Positions 24,531 to 32,648 of a stretch of DNA of 46,656 nucleotides are shown one piece after another; the stretch's first letter is position 1; every line of letters starts with the position of its first letter. This DNA comes from Bacillus badius NBRC 15713 (lineage in GTDB: Bacteria; Bacillota; Bacilli; Bacillales; Domibacillaceae): contig NZ_BCVF01000034.1 in NCBI RefSeq assembly GCF_001591605.1, positions 1 to 46,656 of the forward strand. Reading direction: 5' to 3'. A program made the translations under genes and the position numbers. The notes below the pieces were generated by a model. The model made no database searches and was not told where the DNA came from. It worked only from the letters and a program-made list of their open reading frames with translations.

Positions 24531-26140
24531 ACCGTTGCCCTCACTTTCTGCCGCTGTTTGGAATAATCAATTAAATAATGAAGCTTCGACAAGGCGGCAC
24601 CTGAATCAATGCTCTCTTTTGCAAGGGCGATGCCTTCTTGAATAGTTTTCGCCCTGCCGTTGGCGAACAAGCCAATGCCGGCATTCAGCAGGACGGTATC
24701 ACGCCTCGCGCCTTTCTCTCCCTCCAGAATGCTTTTTAAAATCTCCGCGTTTTCCCTGGCTTCGCCGCCGCGGATTGCTTTCAAATCATAAACGGGAAGT
24801 CCGGCTTCTTCAGGAGTAACAATCATCTTTTTCGTCTTTCCCGATTCAAGCAAGATCAAATGATTGTCACCGGCTAACGAAGCTTCGTCCATAAAGCCGG
24901 CGCCATTGAGAACGACCGCGCGTTTTCTCCCAAGATAATTCAGGACATCGGCCATCATCTCTAGCATATCTCGACGGTAAATGCCTAACAGCTGGGTATC
25001 AAGATGCACCGGGTTAGTGAGCGGGCCGATCAAATTAAAAATGGTCGGAATTTTTAAGTCGCGGCGAACTTTCATGATCTTTTTTAATTTTGGATGCACG
25101 TGGGGAGCAAACAAAAAGGTAATGCCGTTCTCTTCCAACAGCTCCTCTGTCTCTCCCTCCAAATAGTCGAGCGAAATGCCCAGGTGTTCTAAAACATCCG
25201 CGCTTCCTGTTTTGCTTGATACACTGCGATTGCCATGCTTTGCTATTTTCACCCCGGCTCCCGCCAGCACAAAAGCGGCCGTTGTGCTGATGTTAAAGCT
25301 ATGCGAACCATCTCCCCCTGTTCCGCAATTATCCATCACTCCAGGCAGCACTTTTCCCGATCCAAGCGCATTTTGCCTAAGCACATTCACCAGAGCGGCA
25401 ATTTCTTCTACCGTTTCCCCTTTTGACTTCAAAGCCACTAGAAAAGCCGCAATCTCACTGTCAGTGGCATCCTCCTGCAAAATCTCTTCAATCGCCTCTC
25501 TCATTTCCGTTCTCTGCAAGGACTGGCGATCTGACAGCTTGACTAAATATTGCTTCATCTTTTTCTCCTTCCTGTACTGGCGGAAAAATTGCTGAATAAT
25601 AGCGGTTCCTGATTTCGTCCCGATTGATTCCGGGTGAAATTGCAAGCCATACACGGGATATTCTCGATGACGAAGCGCCATAATCTCCTCATCGTCCACA
25701 GAAGTGGCGAGCACTTCCAGTTTTTCCGGAAGCGAATGACGATCAACAGAAAGGGAATGATAGCGCATCACCGGCACGGGACCGGACAGCGCTTGAAATA
25801 TTTCGTTGCCATTATGTTTAATCAGCGATATTTTTCCATGTTTGATCGTTTGAGCCGGGACAATGTTCGCTCCAAAGGCAGCGGCAATCGCCTGATGTCC
25901 GAGACAGATGCCAAGGATTGGGACCCGATGGAAGAAGGTACGCACTACCTCAATACAGATGCCCGCTTCCTCCGGTGTTCCAGGACCTGGAGACAAAACA
26001 ATCGCTTCCGGCTCCAGCGCTTCGATTTCAGCCAATGTCATGTCGTCATTGCGGATGACCCGCACATTTTTTCCTAAAGAACTGATTTGCTGATACAAGT
26101 TATAAGTAAATGAATCGTAATTATCGATAAGCAAGATCAT
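24527..26140 (-). CDS. trpGD: TrpG-TrpD fusion: anthranilate synthase glutaminase + anthranilate phosphoribosyltransferase
   Basis: A 537-residue single reading frame. Residues 1-194 are a complete class I glutamine amidotransferase (TrpG) with nucleophile Cys79 in GICLGH and His169/Glu171 in FHPES. It supplies ammonia to TrpE. Residues 195-537 are a complete TrpD with GTGGDGS (273-279), KHGNRSVSSK and the later DDEASL-like MDEASL. There is no linker: Met195 would be the natural TrpD start and is preceded by AAGGAG (25570 to 25565) with 6-base spacing, so a separate TrpD may also be made. Separate trpG and trpD, with trpG in the folate operon, is the B. subtilis state. It overlaps trpE and trpC by 4 bases each. 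Confidence 0.95.
   Translation of the reverse strand: MILLIDNYDSFTYNLYQQISSLGKNVRVIRNDDMTLAEIEALEPEAIVLSPGPGTPEEAGICIEVVRTFFHRVPILGICLGHQAIAAAFGANIVPAQTIKHGKISLIKHNGNEIFQALSGPVPVMRYHSLSVDRHSLPEKLEVLATSVDDEEIMALRHREYPVYGLQFHPESIGTKSGTAIIQQFFRQYRKEKKMKQYLVKLSDRQSLQRTEMREAIEEILQEDATDSEIAAFLVALKSKGETVEEIAALVNVLRQNALGSGKVLPGVMDNCGTGGDGSHSFNISTTAAFVLAGAGVKIAKHGNRSVSSKTGSADVLEHLGISLDYLEGETEELLEENGITFLFAPHVHPKLKKIMKVRRDLKIPTIFNLIGPLTNPVHLDTQLLGIYRRDMLEMMADVLNYLGRKRAVVLNGAGFMDEASLAGDNHLILLESGKTKKMIVTPEEAGLPVYDLKAIRGGEARENAEILKSILEGEKGARRDTVLLNAGIGLFANGRAKTIQEGIALAKESIDSGAALSKLHYLIDYSKQRQKVRATV
25556..25570 (-). promoter_or_regulatory. Internal ribosome binding site and start at the TrpG/TrpD junction
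   Basis: AAGGAG (25570 to 25565), 6 bases, then in-frame ATG (25558 to 25556), which is Met195 of the fusion. Spacing and strength are as good as at any gene start in the operon, which suggests an ancestral trpD start retained after loss of the trpG stop. Confidence 0.6.
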
Positions 26141-27540
26141 AATTTTACCTCCAGCAGCGCTTTGGCTTTATGCATCGTTTCTTCATATTCTTTTTCCGGA
26201 ACGGAATCATACACGATACCGGCTCCTGCCTGTACATAGGCTTGATTATCTTTCACAATCATTGTCCGAATAGCAAGGGCAAAGTCGAGATCGCCATTCG
26301 CTGAAAGGTAACCGACTGCCCCTGCATATAACCCTCGCTTCGTTGATTCCAGTTCATTAATGATTTGCATGGCTCTGATTTTTGGTGCGCCGGACACCGT
26401 ACCCGCCGGCAGACAAGCGGACAAGGCTTCAAGCGGGTGAACCTCTTTCCTCAGCTCTCCTGTGACTTCTGAGACAATATGCATCACATGCTTATATTTT
26501 TCAATCTTCTGATATTTAGATACGCGCACACTCCCTACTGTACACACACGCCCAAGATCATTGCGGCTTAAATCGACAAGCATGCGGTGTTCCGCTGTTT
26601 CCTTTTCGTCGTTGAGCAGTTCTCTCTCTAAGGCGGCATCTTCCCCTTCTCCTGTTCCCCGCGGCCTTGTGCCGGCAATCGGATTAGCAGTCACCTCCCT
26701 GCCGCTGATTCGAATTAAGCTCTCGGGAGAAGCTCCTAATACGACATAGTCATTAAAGTCGATATAAAACATATAGGGAGAAGGATTAGATGTTCTTAAA
26801 CGCCGGTACAGTGAAAATGAATTGCCGCTGAAGCGAGCTTTCAGACGCTGAGAAAGCACGACTTGGAAAATGTCTCCGCGAACAATATGCTGTTTTGCTG
26901 CTTCAACCATCTGGCTAAACTGCTCTCTGTTGACATTTCCAGTAAACGATAGCTGTTCCGGCGGCTCTCCTGACTGAGGCTGCCCGGCTTTATTTACACA
27001 ATTTTCCAAATTCAATAGCGCTGCTTCCAATTCCTTTTCTGTCCTGTCTCCAAACAAGTCCACCGCAACAAGCGTAACTTTTTGCAGCAAATGATCGTAC
27101 ACCATAAACGTATCGTAAAACATAAAGTGGACATCCGGCATATGAAGCTCATCCTTCAATGGCTCACCGATCCTTTCGTCCAAAAAGATCACATCGTATC
27201 CAATATAGCCGATGCCGCCGCCAAAGAACGGAAAAGGCTGTTCATCCATGTCTCTGTCCGCTAGCATTTCCCTTAATTGGCGCAGACTGTGTCCAGAAAA
27301 CTTTTGCCGAGCTCCTGTACGGTGATTAATCCGTTCAATCTTCTCGCCCGCTGCTTTATATTCGGCCGCCGGATTCGTGCCAAGAAAAGAATACCGCCCG
27401 CTCTGTTCATGCTTATACGAGCTTTCAAGCAAAAATTTCTTTTCCCCCTTCATTTGATGGTAAAGCATAATAGGGGTAAGCATATCCCCTTCCATTTCCT
27501 TTAATTTATAAGCCATTTGTTCGCTCGTTCTCATCACCAT
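26137..27540 (-). CDS. trpE: Anthranilate synthase component I
   Basis: Converts chorismate to anthranilate using ammonia from the TrpG domain. 467 residues, shorter than B. subtilis TrpE (about 515) but with all motifs. The N-terminal feedback-site LLESS (residues 37-41) and GRYSFLG suggest tryptophan inhibition. The catalytic part has FQVVLSQRL, NPSPYMFYIDF, GASPESLIR, PIAGTRPRG, EHRMLVDLSRNDLGRV, VSGAPKIRAM and AIRTM. ATG behind GAGGTG. First gene of the operon, 20 bases after the terminator of the second T-box leader. Its stop overlaps trpGD by 4 bases, matching the need for equal amounts of the two subunits. Confidence 0.97.
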   Translation of the reverse strand: MVMRTSEQMAYKLKEMEGDMLTPIMLYHQMKGEKKFLLESSYKHEQSGRYSFLGTNPAAEYKAAGEKIERINHRTGARQKFSGHSLRQLREMLADRDMDEQPFPFFGGGIGYIGYDVIFLDERIGEPLKDELHMPDVHFMFYDTFMVYDHLLQKVTLVAVDLFGDRTEKELEAALLNLENCVNKAGQPQSGEPPEQLSFTGNVNREQFSQMVEAAKQHIVRGDIFQVVLSQRLKARFSGNSFSLYRRLRTSNPSPYMFYIDFNDYVVLGASPESLIRISGREVTANPIAGTRPRGTGEGEDAALERELLNDEKETAEHRMLVDLSRNDLGRVCTVGSVRVSKYQKIEKYKHVMHIVSEVTGELRKEVHPLEALSACLPAGTVSGAPKIRAMQIINELESTKRGLYAGAVGYLSANGDLDFALAIRTMIVKDNQAYVQAGAGIVYDSVPEKEYEETMHKAKALLEVKL

Positions 27541-27559
27541 TTCACCTCGTCAGCTTGAT

Positions 27560-27830
27560 AAAATAAAAAAGTCCTCCGCAGCAAATGAATAAATCCTTGC
27601 TGCGGAGGACGGGTTACCCGCGGTGCCACCTCTCGTTGAAGCTAAAAAGCTCCCTCTTTGTCCGGACAAAAGAAGTTCCTGTCCAGTATCCGGTAACGGC
27701 GGAAGCCGGGCAGCCATTTCCTGCTGCCTCTCTGAAGTCCATTCGGCATGATAAGCGGCGCCGGCTCTCACCCTCCCGGCTCTCTGTCGCGCGCGTCACA
27801 TGCCTACTCCTCTTCGTCACTGAGTTTATC
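27560..27830 (-). promoter_or_regulatory. Trp T-box riboswitch, proximal copy (T-box 2)
   Basis: Minus-strand T-box leader: GACGAAGAGGAGTAG at the 5' end of stem I, AGAGAG then GGTGAGAGCC in the distal stem I, specifier context CCGAATGGAC with UGG (Trp) at 27741 to 27739, T-box GGTGGCACCGCGG (27630 to 27618), and a terminator with a 13-bp stem (27571-27583 with 27598-27610) followed by a T-rich tract. Uncharged tRNA-Trp should pair with the specifier and T-box bulge and allow read-through into trpE. Confidence 0.93.
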
Positions 27831-27844
27831 GATAGTCGTTTTAA

Positions 27845-28112
27845 AAAACACAAAAAGCCCCCTGTCGCAAAGGACGGGGAGCCGTGGTACCACCTTTATT
27901 GACTGCAATTATTGCAGCCCACTCTGAAAGCATCAAAGCGATCGCTTGAATGCCTGTCTTTTGTAACGATAAGACGTTCGCCGCAGCCTACTGTCTAAAG
28001 AGTTCGGTGCGGAAGCTCGGAAGGCCATTCACTAAAATGTCTGCACTGATTCTCACCCGCCATCAGCTCTCTGAAGCATTCATTCAAGCTACTCTTCTTC
28101 GTCAACGCTCAT
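27845..28112 (-). promoter_or_regulatory. Trp T-box riboswitch, distal copy (T-box 1)
   Basis: A second complete T-box in series. It has GACGAAGAAGAGTAG at the 5' end, AGAGAG at 28072 to 28067, GGTGAGAATC, specifier context GTGAATGGCC with UGG at 28027 to 28025, T-box GGTGGTACCACGG (27894 to 27882) and terminator GCTCCCCGTC / GACAGGGGGC (27883 to 27857) followed by TTTTTG. It lies between the trp promoter and T-box 2. Confidence 0.92.
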
Positions 28113-28142
28113 TTATACATCGTTCTTTATTTGTTGTAACTC

Positions 28143-28172
28143 ATCATAATCGAAAGGGAAAGAAAAAGTCAA
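28143..28172 (-). promoter_or_regulatory. Promoter of the trp operon
   Basis: Minus strand: TTGACT (28172 to 28167), 18 bases, TATGAT (28148 to 28143), about 35 bases upstream of the first T-box. Confidence 0.75.
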
Positions 28173-28254
28173 CTTTTTTTAAAAAAAATCTTTTTTTCAT
28201 AACTGCCAACAGCTTGTCAGCCAAGCAAAAAATCTTTTTTATCATAAAAACATA

Positions 28255-28283
28255 TAGACAAAAAATACTATCTAATGTATATT
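28255..28283 (+). promoter_or_regulatory. Promoter of the EAL-HDOD gene
   Basis: TAGACA (28255-28260), 17 bases, TATATT (28278-28283), 39 bases before the chosen ATG; each hexamer has one mismatch. Confidence 0.7.
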
Positions 28284-28321
28284 TTTACCTATAAACTATG
28301 ATAAAAGTAAGGGGTATTAAG

Positions 28322-29560
28322 ATGGAGAAAATGGATGTGTATGTAGCGAGACAGCCGATTTTCAACCGGGAAGAGCAGACAGTCGCCTATGAGCTACTGT
28401 ATCGCAATAAAGAAGGCAAGCACCCTGGAAAGTCCATTAATGGGGATGAAGCAACGATTGAAGTCCTATCTAACAGTATCTTAACTATCGGAGTAGACCA
28501 AATTTCCAGAGGAAAAAAGCTGTATGTAAACTTTACAGAAAATCTGTTGCTCCAAGACTTCCCTATTTTTTTGCCGTCTAACAAACTAGTGATTGAATTG
28601 CTTGAACAAATCGAAGCCAATGCTGAAGTAGAAGCTGCCTGCCAACAGTTAAAAGCAAAAGGATACACTCTCGCTTTAGATGATTTTCTGCTAAGCGACA
28701 GCAATAAGGAATTAATAAAATATGCGGATATTATTAAGGTCGATTTTCTGGATACGACAAAAGCGGAAAGAAAAAGGATGAAGGAAGAACTGGCCCATTT
28801 CCCTCTCACCTGGCTTGCTGAAAAAGTAGAAACAAGGGAGCAGTTGCAGGAAGCGCTTGATGAAGGATTTGATTTGTTTCAAGGGTTTTTCTTCGCTAGG
28901 CCAACAATTGTCAGCGCCAAATCTATCCCTCAATTTTCAGGACACTATTTTGTTATTTTAGATGAAATGATGGGTTCGGAACCAGACATTCTTAAAATAG
29001 CCCATCTGATTGAATCCGATTTGTCCCTTTCTTATAAATTATTAAAGCTGCTTAACCGGACAGCTTTCATCCAGAGACAAAAGGTAAAAACTATTCATCA
29101 GGCCATTATGCTTATCGGTCTTGAAGAATTAAGAAAATGGTTCTTCTTTATTATGATCAGTTCTTCCGGTTCCGCGTGTCCTGAAGAAGTCGTCCATATT
29201 TCATTAGTTCGGGCGAAAACGTTAGAGCTGCTTGCCCTGCATCATTTTCGTGAAGAGCCTCCGTCTTTATTTTTTCTGTTAGGCATGCTCTCAATGATTG
29301 ATGCGCTGATTAATCAGCCGATGGACAAGCTGCTTCAGGACCTTCCTATTGATGAACGAATCAAGCAAGCCCTTTTATTCGAAGAAGGAACACTTTTTCA
29401 ACTGCTTCGATTAATAACAGCTGCAGAAAGGGGCCATTGGGGAGCAGTGAGCGAGATCAGCCGCACTTTGCAAGTTGAAGAAAGCGCTTTATACACTTGC
29501 TATCAGAATGCCCTTGAGTGGGCCGACAGCATGATCAAAGCAGAAACAGGCCAGGGATGA
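28322..29560 (+). CDS. yuxH: EAL-HDOD domain protein (YuxH-like)
   Basis: A 412-residue protein with an N-terminal EAL-type domain (about 1-200) and a C-terminal HDOD domain (about 200-400, IAHLIESDLSLSYKLLKLLN, then AIMLIGLEELRKW). The EAL motif is degenerate: YELLYR (23-28) stands where E-A/V-L is expected. DDF, AEKVET and QGFFFARP, corresponding to other EAL motifs, remain. Cyclic-di-GMP hydrolysis is therefore doubtful; it may be a c-di-GMP receptor or signalling scaffold. B. subtilis YuxH has the same architecture and length. I choose the ATG at 28322, behind AAGGGG. It ends in a terminator shared with panF. Confidence 0.85.
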   Translation: MEKMDVYVARQPIFNREEQTVAYELLYRNKEGKHPGKSINGDEATIEVLSNSILTIGVDQISRGKKLYVNFTENLLLQDFPIFLPSNKLVIELLEQIEANAEVEAACQQLKAKGYTLALDDFLLSDSNKELIKYADIIKVDFLDTTKAERKRMKEELAHFPLTWLAEKVETREQLQEALDEGFDLFQGFFFARPTIVSAKSIPQFSGHYFVILDEMMGSEPDILKIAHLIESDLSLSYKLLKLLNRTAFIQRQKVKTIHQAIMLIGLEELRKWFFFIMISSSGSACPEEVVHISLVRAKTLELLALHHFREEPPSLFFLLGMLSMIDALINQPMDKLLQDLPIDERIKQALLFEEGTLFQLLRLITAAERGHWGAVSEISRTLQVEESALYTCYQNALEWADSMIKAETGQG

Positions 29561-29576
29561 TCCCTAGGCCTGTTTC
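29543..29576. terminator. Bidirectional terminator overlapping two stop codons
   Basis: GAAACAGGCC with GGCCTGTTTC, plus inner GGGAT / ATCCC. The hairpin covers the last codons of yuxH and the end of panF, which converge here. Confidence 0.8.
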
Positions 29577-31000
29577 CATTTAGAACGCCCGGTGAACAGC
29601 GAGACAGCCACGAATGTGATAAGTGACAGCAAGATCGGCAAAACTACCGTATGCATGCCAAAAGCATTCGGATAAAAAGTGCTCAAAAGAATATAAGAAA
29701 TCATCCCCATAATCATCGCCGAAGCGGCTCCTGTCCCGTTCGCCCGCTGCCAATAGAGCCCTAGGACTACAGGCCAGATAAAAACAGCTTCCAATCCCCC
29801 GAATGAAAATAGATTTAGCCAAATAATTAAATCAGGCGGCTGCAGGGCGACAATGAAAACGATCACTCCGATCACTGCAGTAACAATAAAACTAAGTTTT
29901 TTCACTTGTTTTTCTTCGGCTTTTTTATTGATAAAGTGCAAATATAAGTCCTTGACTACGGCGCTTGAGACAAGCAGCAGCAGCGAGTCGACTGTAGACA
30001 TAATAGCTGCCATCGGCGCTGCCAGCACAATGCCGGCAAGCCAATCAGGCATGATCGTCATCGCCAGCTCAGGCATCACCTTATCGCCTACAGTAACCCC
30101 GGGGATAATCGCCCGTGCCATCACTCCAATTAAATGCATGCCAAGCATGATCACTCCGACGACGACAGTGCCGATTATTAGCGCACGGTGCATCGCCTTC
30201 GCGTTTTTATAGCTCATTGCTCGGACAGCCACCTGGGGCAAGCCGACCACTCCAATGCCGACTAAAATCCAAAAGGAAGAAAGATAAAGCGGTGTTAAAC
30301 TACGGTCATTTCCATACGGACTCAATAAATTTGGATTTTCTGCGCCAAGTGTCCTCATAATGTTTTCCATGCCTCCGCCGGCTTTTAAAGCGGCTATAAA
30401 TAAAACCACTGTGCCAGCCACCATCACAAGACCTTGAACCATATCCGTAATCGCTACGGCCCGAAAACCCCCGATGACAACGTAAACTAAAACAGAAGAA
30501 GCAAATAGAATTAAAGCGGTTGTATAAGAGAGACCTGTGAGTGACTCCACCAGCCGCGCACCGCCGATCCACTGGGCAGCCATCGCTGAAAATAAGAAAA
30601 TGATAATGCTGAGCGCTGCCAGGACGACGACGAATTCATTTTTATAGCGGGCAAATAGAAAGTCGACAAGCGTTACTGCCTGATATTTTCTCGCCATAAT
30701 AGCAAATTTCTTCCCAAGAATCATCAAAACAAAATAACCTGTGGCTACCTGGCTCATGGCCAGCAGCACCCAAGAAAGACCGTAGTTATAAGCGGCTCCC
30801 GGTCCGCTCAAAAAACTGGAGGCACTGCCATAGGTAGCTGCCATCGTCATAGCCAAAATAAAGCCCCCGAGTTCGCGGCTTCCTAAGAAATATTCTTGAA
30901 TGAACGAAGAAGAGCTTTGCACATGCCGTGATGCGTAAACACCCACTAAAAAAATAATGACAAGAAACACGACAAGCGGCCAAATCACGGACATATTCAT
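29564..31000 (-). CDS. panF: Sodium/pantothenate symporter PanF
   Basis: A 478-residue member of the sodium:solute symporter family (SSSF) with about 13 membrane helices. It matches PanF in length (E. coli 483) and in stretches such as FIQEYFLGSRELGGFILAMTMAATYGSASSFLSGPGAAY and RAMSYKNAKAMHRALIIGT. It imports pantothenate, the CoA precursor, with Na+. The assignment is strengthened by the upstream YhdT gene, the usual PanF partner; the two overlap by 4 bases (ATGA). The stop lies within the convergent terminator at 29543-29576. Confidence 0.93.
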   Translation of the reverse strand: MNMSVIWPLVVFLVIIFLVGVYASRHVQSSSSFIQEYFLGSRELGGFILAMTMAATYGSASSFLSGPGAAYNYGLSWVLLAMSQVATGYFVLMILGKKFAIMARKYQAVTLVDFLFARYKNEFVVVLAALSIIIFLFSAMAAQWIGGARLVESLTGLSYTTALILFASSVLVYVVIGGFRAVAITDMVQGLVMVAGTVVLFIAALKAGGGMENIMRTLGAENPNLLSPYGNDRSLTPLYLSSFWILVGIGVVGLPQVAVRAMSYKNAKAMHRALIIGTVVVGVIMLGMHLIGVMARAIIPGVTVGDKVMPELAMTIMPDWLAGIVLAAPMAAIMSTVDSLLLLVSSAVVKDLYLHFINKKAEEKQVKKLSFIVTAVIGVIVFIVALQPPDLIIWLNLFSFGGLEAVFIWPVVLGLYWQRANGTGAASAMIMGMISYILLSTFYPNAFGMHTVVLPILLSLITFVAVSLFTGRSKWKQA

Positions 31001-31275
31001 CTGTTCTCACCTTCTTCATCAAACGGGACCTCTTTAAAAAAGAATGTCACAGTAAAAACCACAAGTAAAATCATCACAATAAGCCCGACTATACAACTGT
31101 AAAAAAACCAGGCCGGAAGCCCAAAGATAAAGCGGTACTTCTCAACAGGGCCACTGCCAAGGCCGTAAGCAAAGCCGTACCACCAAATAAAATTAAATAT
31201 GACTAACAGGATTCCTATCCAGGCCTCTTTCTTAGCGATTATAAAACGGGAATCCTCCTGTTTCTCTTTTTTCAT
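30997..31275 (-). CDS. yhdT: YhdT family (DUF997) small membrane protein
   Basis: 92 residues with two membrane helices (about 18-37 and 55-78), WWYGFAYGLGSGP between them, and a charged C-terminus. DUF997/YhdT proteins are regularly encoded directly upstream of panF and are thought to be an accessory to the symporter; the mechanism is unknown. Start ATG at 31275 behind a GGAAGGGG-type ribosome binding site. Its stop overlaps the panF start by 4 bases. It lies downstream of the terminator of the small-RNA candidate, so it must have its own promoter between 31276 and 31470, which I could not pin down. Confidence 0.88.
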   Translation of the reverse strand: MKKEKQEDSRFIIAKKEAWIGILLVIFNFIWWYGFAYGLGSGPVEKYRFIFGLPAWFFYSCIVGLIVMILLVVFTVTFFFKEVPFDEEGENR

Positions 31276-31469
31276 ATTCCCCTTCCTTTCTTTAACAGGA
31301 GCTTAGCAGCCTCTTTTAACATTACGACAGGAAAGCGGCGGATGCAATCCTGTTTCTATAAAGGCTGTCATAAAATTTTTCTGCTGTTTAACAAAGCAGA
31401 GGGCATGTCCGCACTCACTCCTTGATAAACCTGTTAACACACTAAATAACTAATACAAAAATGGATAAA
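31276..31469. other. Leader region of yhdT-panF
   Basis: No gene, riboswitch or strong promoter is recognisable here; it separates the small-RNA terminator from yhdT. Confidence 0.4.
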
Positions 31470-31567
31470 ACAAAAAAAGATGGCACCCTGTAGGCGCCAC
31501 CTTCCTATGCTAAATCTGCAATGCTCCAATCTCATTAAAGAGGGGGGTAATGAGAATGAATGTCAAT
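31470..31567 (-). ncRNA. Candidate Fur-regulated small RNA (FsrA-like in design)
   Basis: Minus-strand transcript of about 95-100 bases. The promoter has perfect hexamers TTGACA (31599 to 31594) and TATAAT (31577 to 31572), 16 bases apart. A Fur-box-like sequence TGACATTCATTCTCA (31565 to 31551) covers the expected start. The RNA folds into a hairpin CTCATTA / TAATGAG (31554-31548 with 31537-31531) whose loop is C-rich (ACCCCCCTCTTT region), suited to pair with ribosome binding sites. It ends at an intrinsic terminator: GGTGGCGCC / GGTGCCATC then T7. Two A-C mismatches of the plus strand become G-U on the minus strand, so the structure supports minus-strand transcription. B. subtilis FsrA is a Fur-repressed sRNA with C-rich single-stranded regions; homology is not shown. 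Alternative: a 23-codon plus-strand ORF at 31556-31627 behind AGGGGGG. Confidence 0.7.
31551..31565. promoter_or_regulatory. Candidate Fur box
   Basis: TGAGAATGAATGTCA on the plus strand matches the 7-1-7 Fur consensus TGATAATNATTATCA at 11 of 14 defined positions. It lies just downstream of the -10 of the minus-strand promoter, where bound Fur would block transcription. Confidence 0.6.
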
Positions 31568-31571
31568 TTCA

Positions 31572-31599
31572 ATTATAACGGATTCAATTTTCTTGTCAA
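31572..31599 (-). promoter_or_regulatory. Consensus sigma-A promoter of the small-RNA candidate
   Basis: TTGACA-N16-TATAAT on the minus strand, both hexamers perfect. No minus-strand gene follows before the terminator at 31470-31502. Confidence 0.85.
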
Positions 31600-31705
31600 C
31601 TATTTTTTCCGCTGCTTTGCACGATAGATCTATTCTTTTAAGATCCTCCCATTTATCATTGAACACCTTGGTCTTAACTGACTTCCACGCAGTTTATACA
31701 GAAAA

Positions 31706-31733
31706 GCGGCAGAGAGTCTTTCTTCTCTGCCGC
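31706..31733 (-). terminator. Terminator of the hom-thrC-thrB operon
   Basis: 10-bp perfect stem GCGGCAGAGA / TCTCTGCCGC with an 8-base loop; TTTTC follows on the minus strand, 25 bases after the thrB stop. Confidence 0.8.
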
Positions 31734-31757
31734 ACGGATGGATATATTAGACTGTTT

Positions 31758-32648
31758 TTATTGACATTGCACTTTGCCGAGATGAAAATCCAGTTGCTTC
31801 ACATCGCAATCCGTGAATCGGTCACGGAATAAGCACATAACATCAGCACCTTTTCCTTTCGGGGCGAACGTCAAAATAGTCGGCCCTGCGCCGCTGATAA
31901 CGGTAGCATAAGCTCCTGCAGTTTTTGCAATGCTTCTTGCTTCTTCCAATTCTTTAATCAGCTTTAGCCGATACGGTTCGTGAAATTGGTCCTTTTCCAT
32001 CAGCTTCCCGGCAAGTTCATAATTGCCGGCCGATAAAGCCGCCAGCAAGACATTGGCTACAGCACTTGCTTCAACTGCTTGCTGCCTTGTAAAGCTTTCC
32101 GGAAGAACGCTGCGGGCATCACTTGTTTTTACTTCATAAGGCGGAATCAAAACAACTGCCTCTACAGCCGGAACGGGAAGCTGAACAATCTCCGCTTCTT
32201 CACCGAACGAGACGCCGGCCACCATCCCGCCAAATAAAGCCGCGCCAATATTATCAGGGTGGCCCTCCATCTGATTGCCGATTTTCAACTTGTCCTCGTC
32301 AGAAAGCTGGAGATCCGCATACCGGTCCGCCAGTTCAATGCCGGCGGCAATCGCCGCTGCGCTGCTGCCGAGCCCGCGGGCCAGCGGAATATCGCTGGCC
32401 ATGATAATATGCAAAGGCGGCAACGTACCGCCATAAGCAGCAGCCGTTTTTTCCGCCGCCTGATACACAAGGTGCGACTTATCATTTGGCAACCCTTCCA
32501 GCATCGGTGAACGATGCTCAAAATGCCATTCAGCAGCAGGTGTAATCTCTAGTGTTAAATACAAATTCAATGCAAGCCCAAGGGAATCAAACCCAGGACC
32601 GAGGTTGGCCGTGCTGGCCGGCACCTTCATTGTTACCGGTGCACTCAT
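31758..32648 (-). CDS. thrB: Homoserine kinase
   Basis: GHMP-family kinase that makes O-phosphohomoserine for threonine synthesis. 296 residues. Family motif 1 is [19 protein letters not shown] near the N-terminus, motif 2 (ATP loop) is [16 protein letters not shown], and motif 3 is [12 protein letters not shown] near the C-terminus. The start overlaps the thrC stop by 4 bases. Last gene of the operon, followed by a hairpin terminator. Cytoplasmic. Confidence 0.97.
   Translation of the reverse strand: MSAPVTMKVPASTANLGPGFDSLGLALNLYLTLEITPAAEWHFEHRSPMLEGLPNDKSHLVYQAAEKTAAAYGGTLPPLHIIMASDIPLARGLGSSAAAIAAGIELADRYADLQLSDEDKLKIGNQMEGHPDNIGAALFGGMVAGVSFGEEAEIVQLPVPAVEAVVLIPPYEVKTSDARSVLPESFTRQQAVEASAVANVLLAALSAGNYELAGKLMEKDQFHEPYRLKLIKELEEARSIAKTAGAYATVISGAGPTILTFAPKGKGADVMCLFRDRFTDCDVKQLDFHLGKVQCQ

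Noticed and set aside
27585-28294. ORFs in both strands across the T-box leaders
   Set aside because: The sequence is fully explained by two T-box RNAs; frames are incidental.
31560-31832. 90-codon plus-strand frame antisense to the end of thrB
   Set aside because: It crosses the thrB terminator and the 3' end of thrB, with no ribosome binding site or family.
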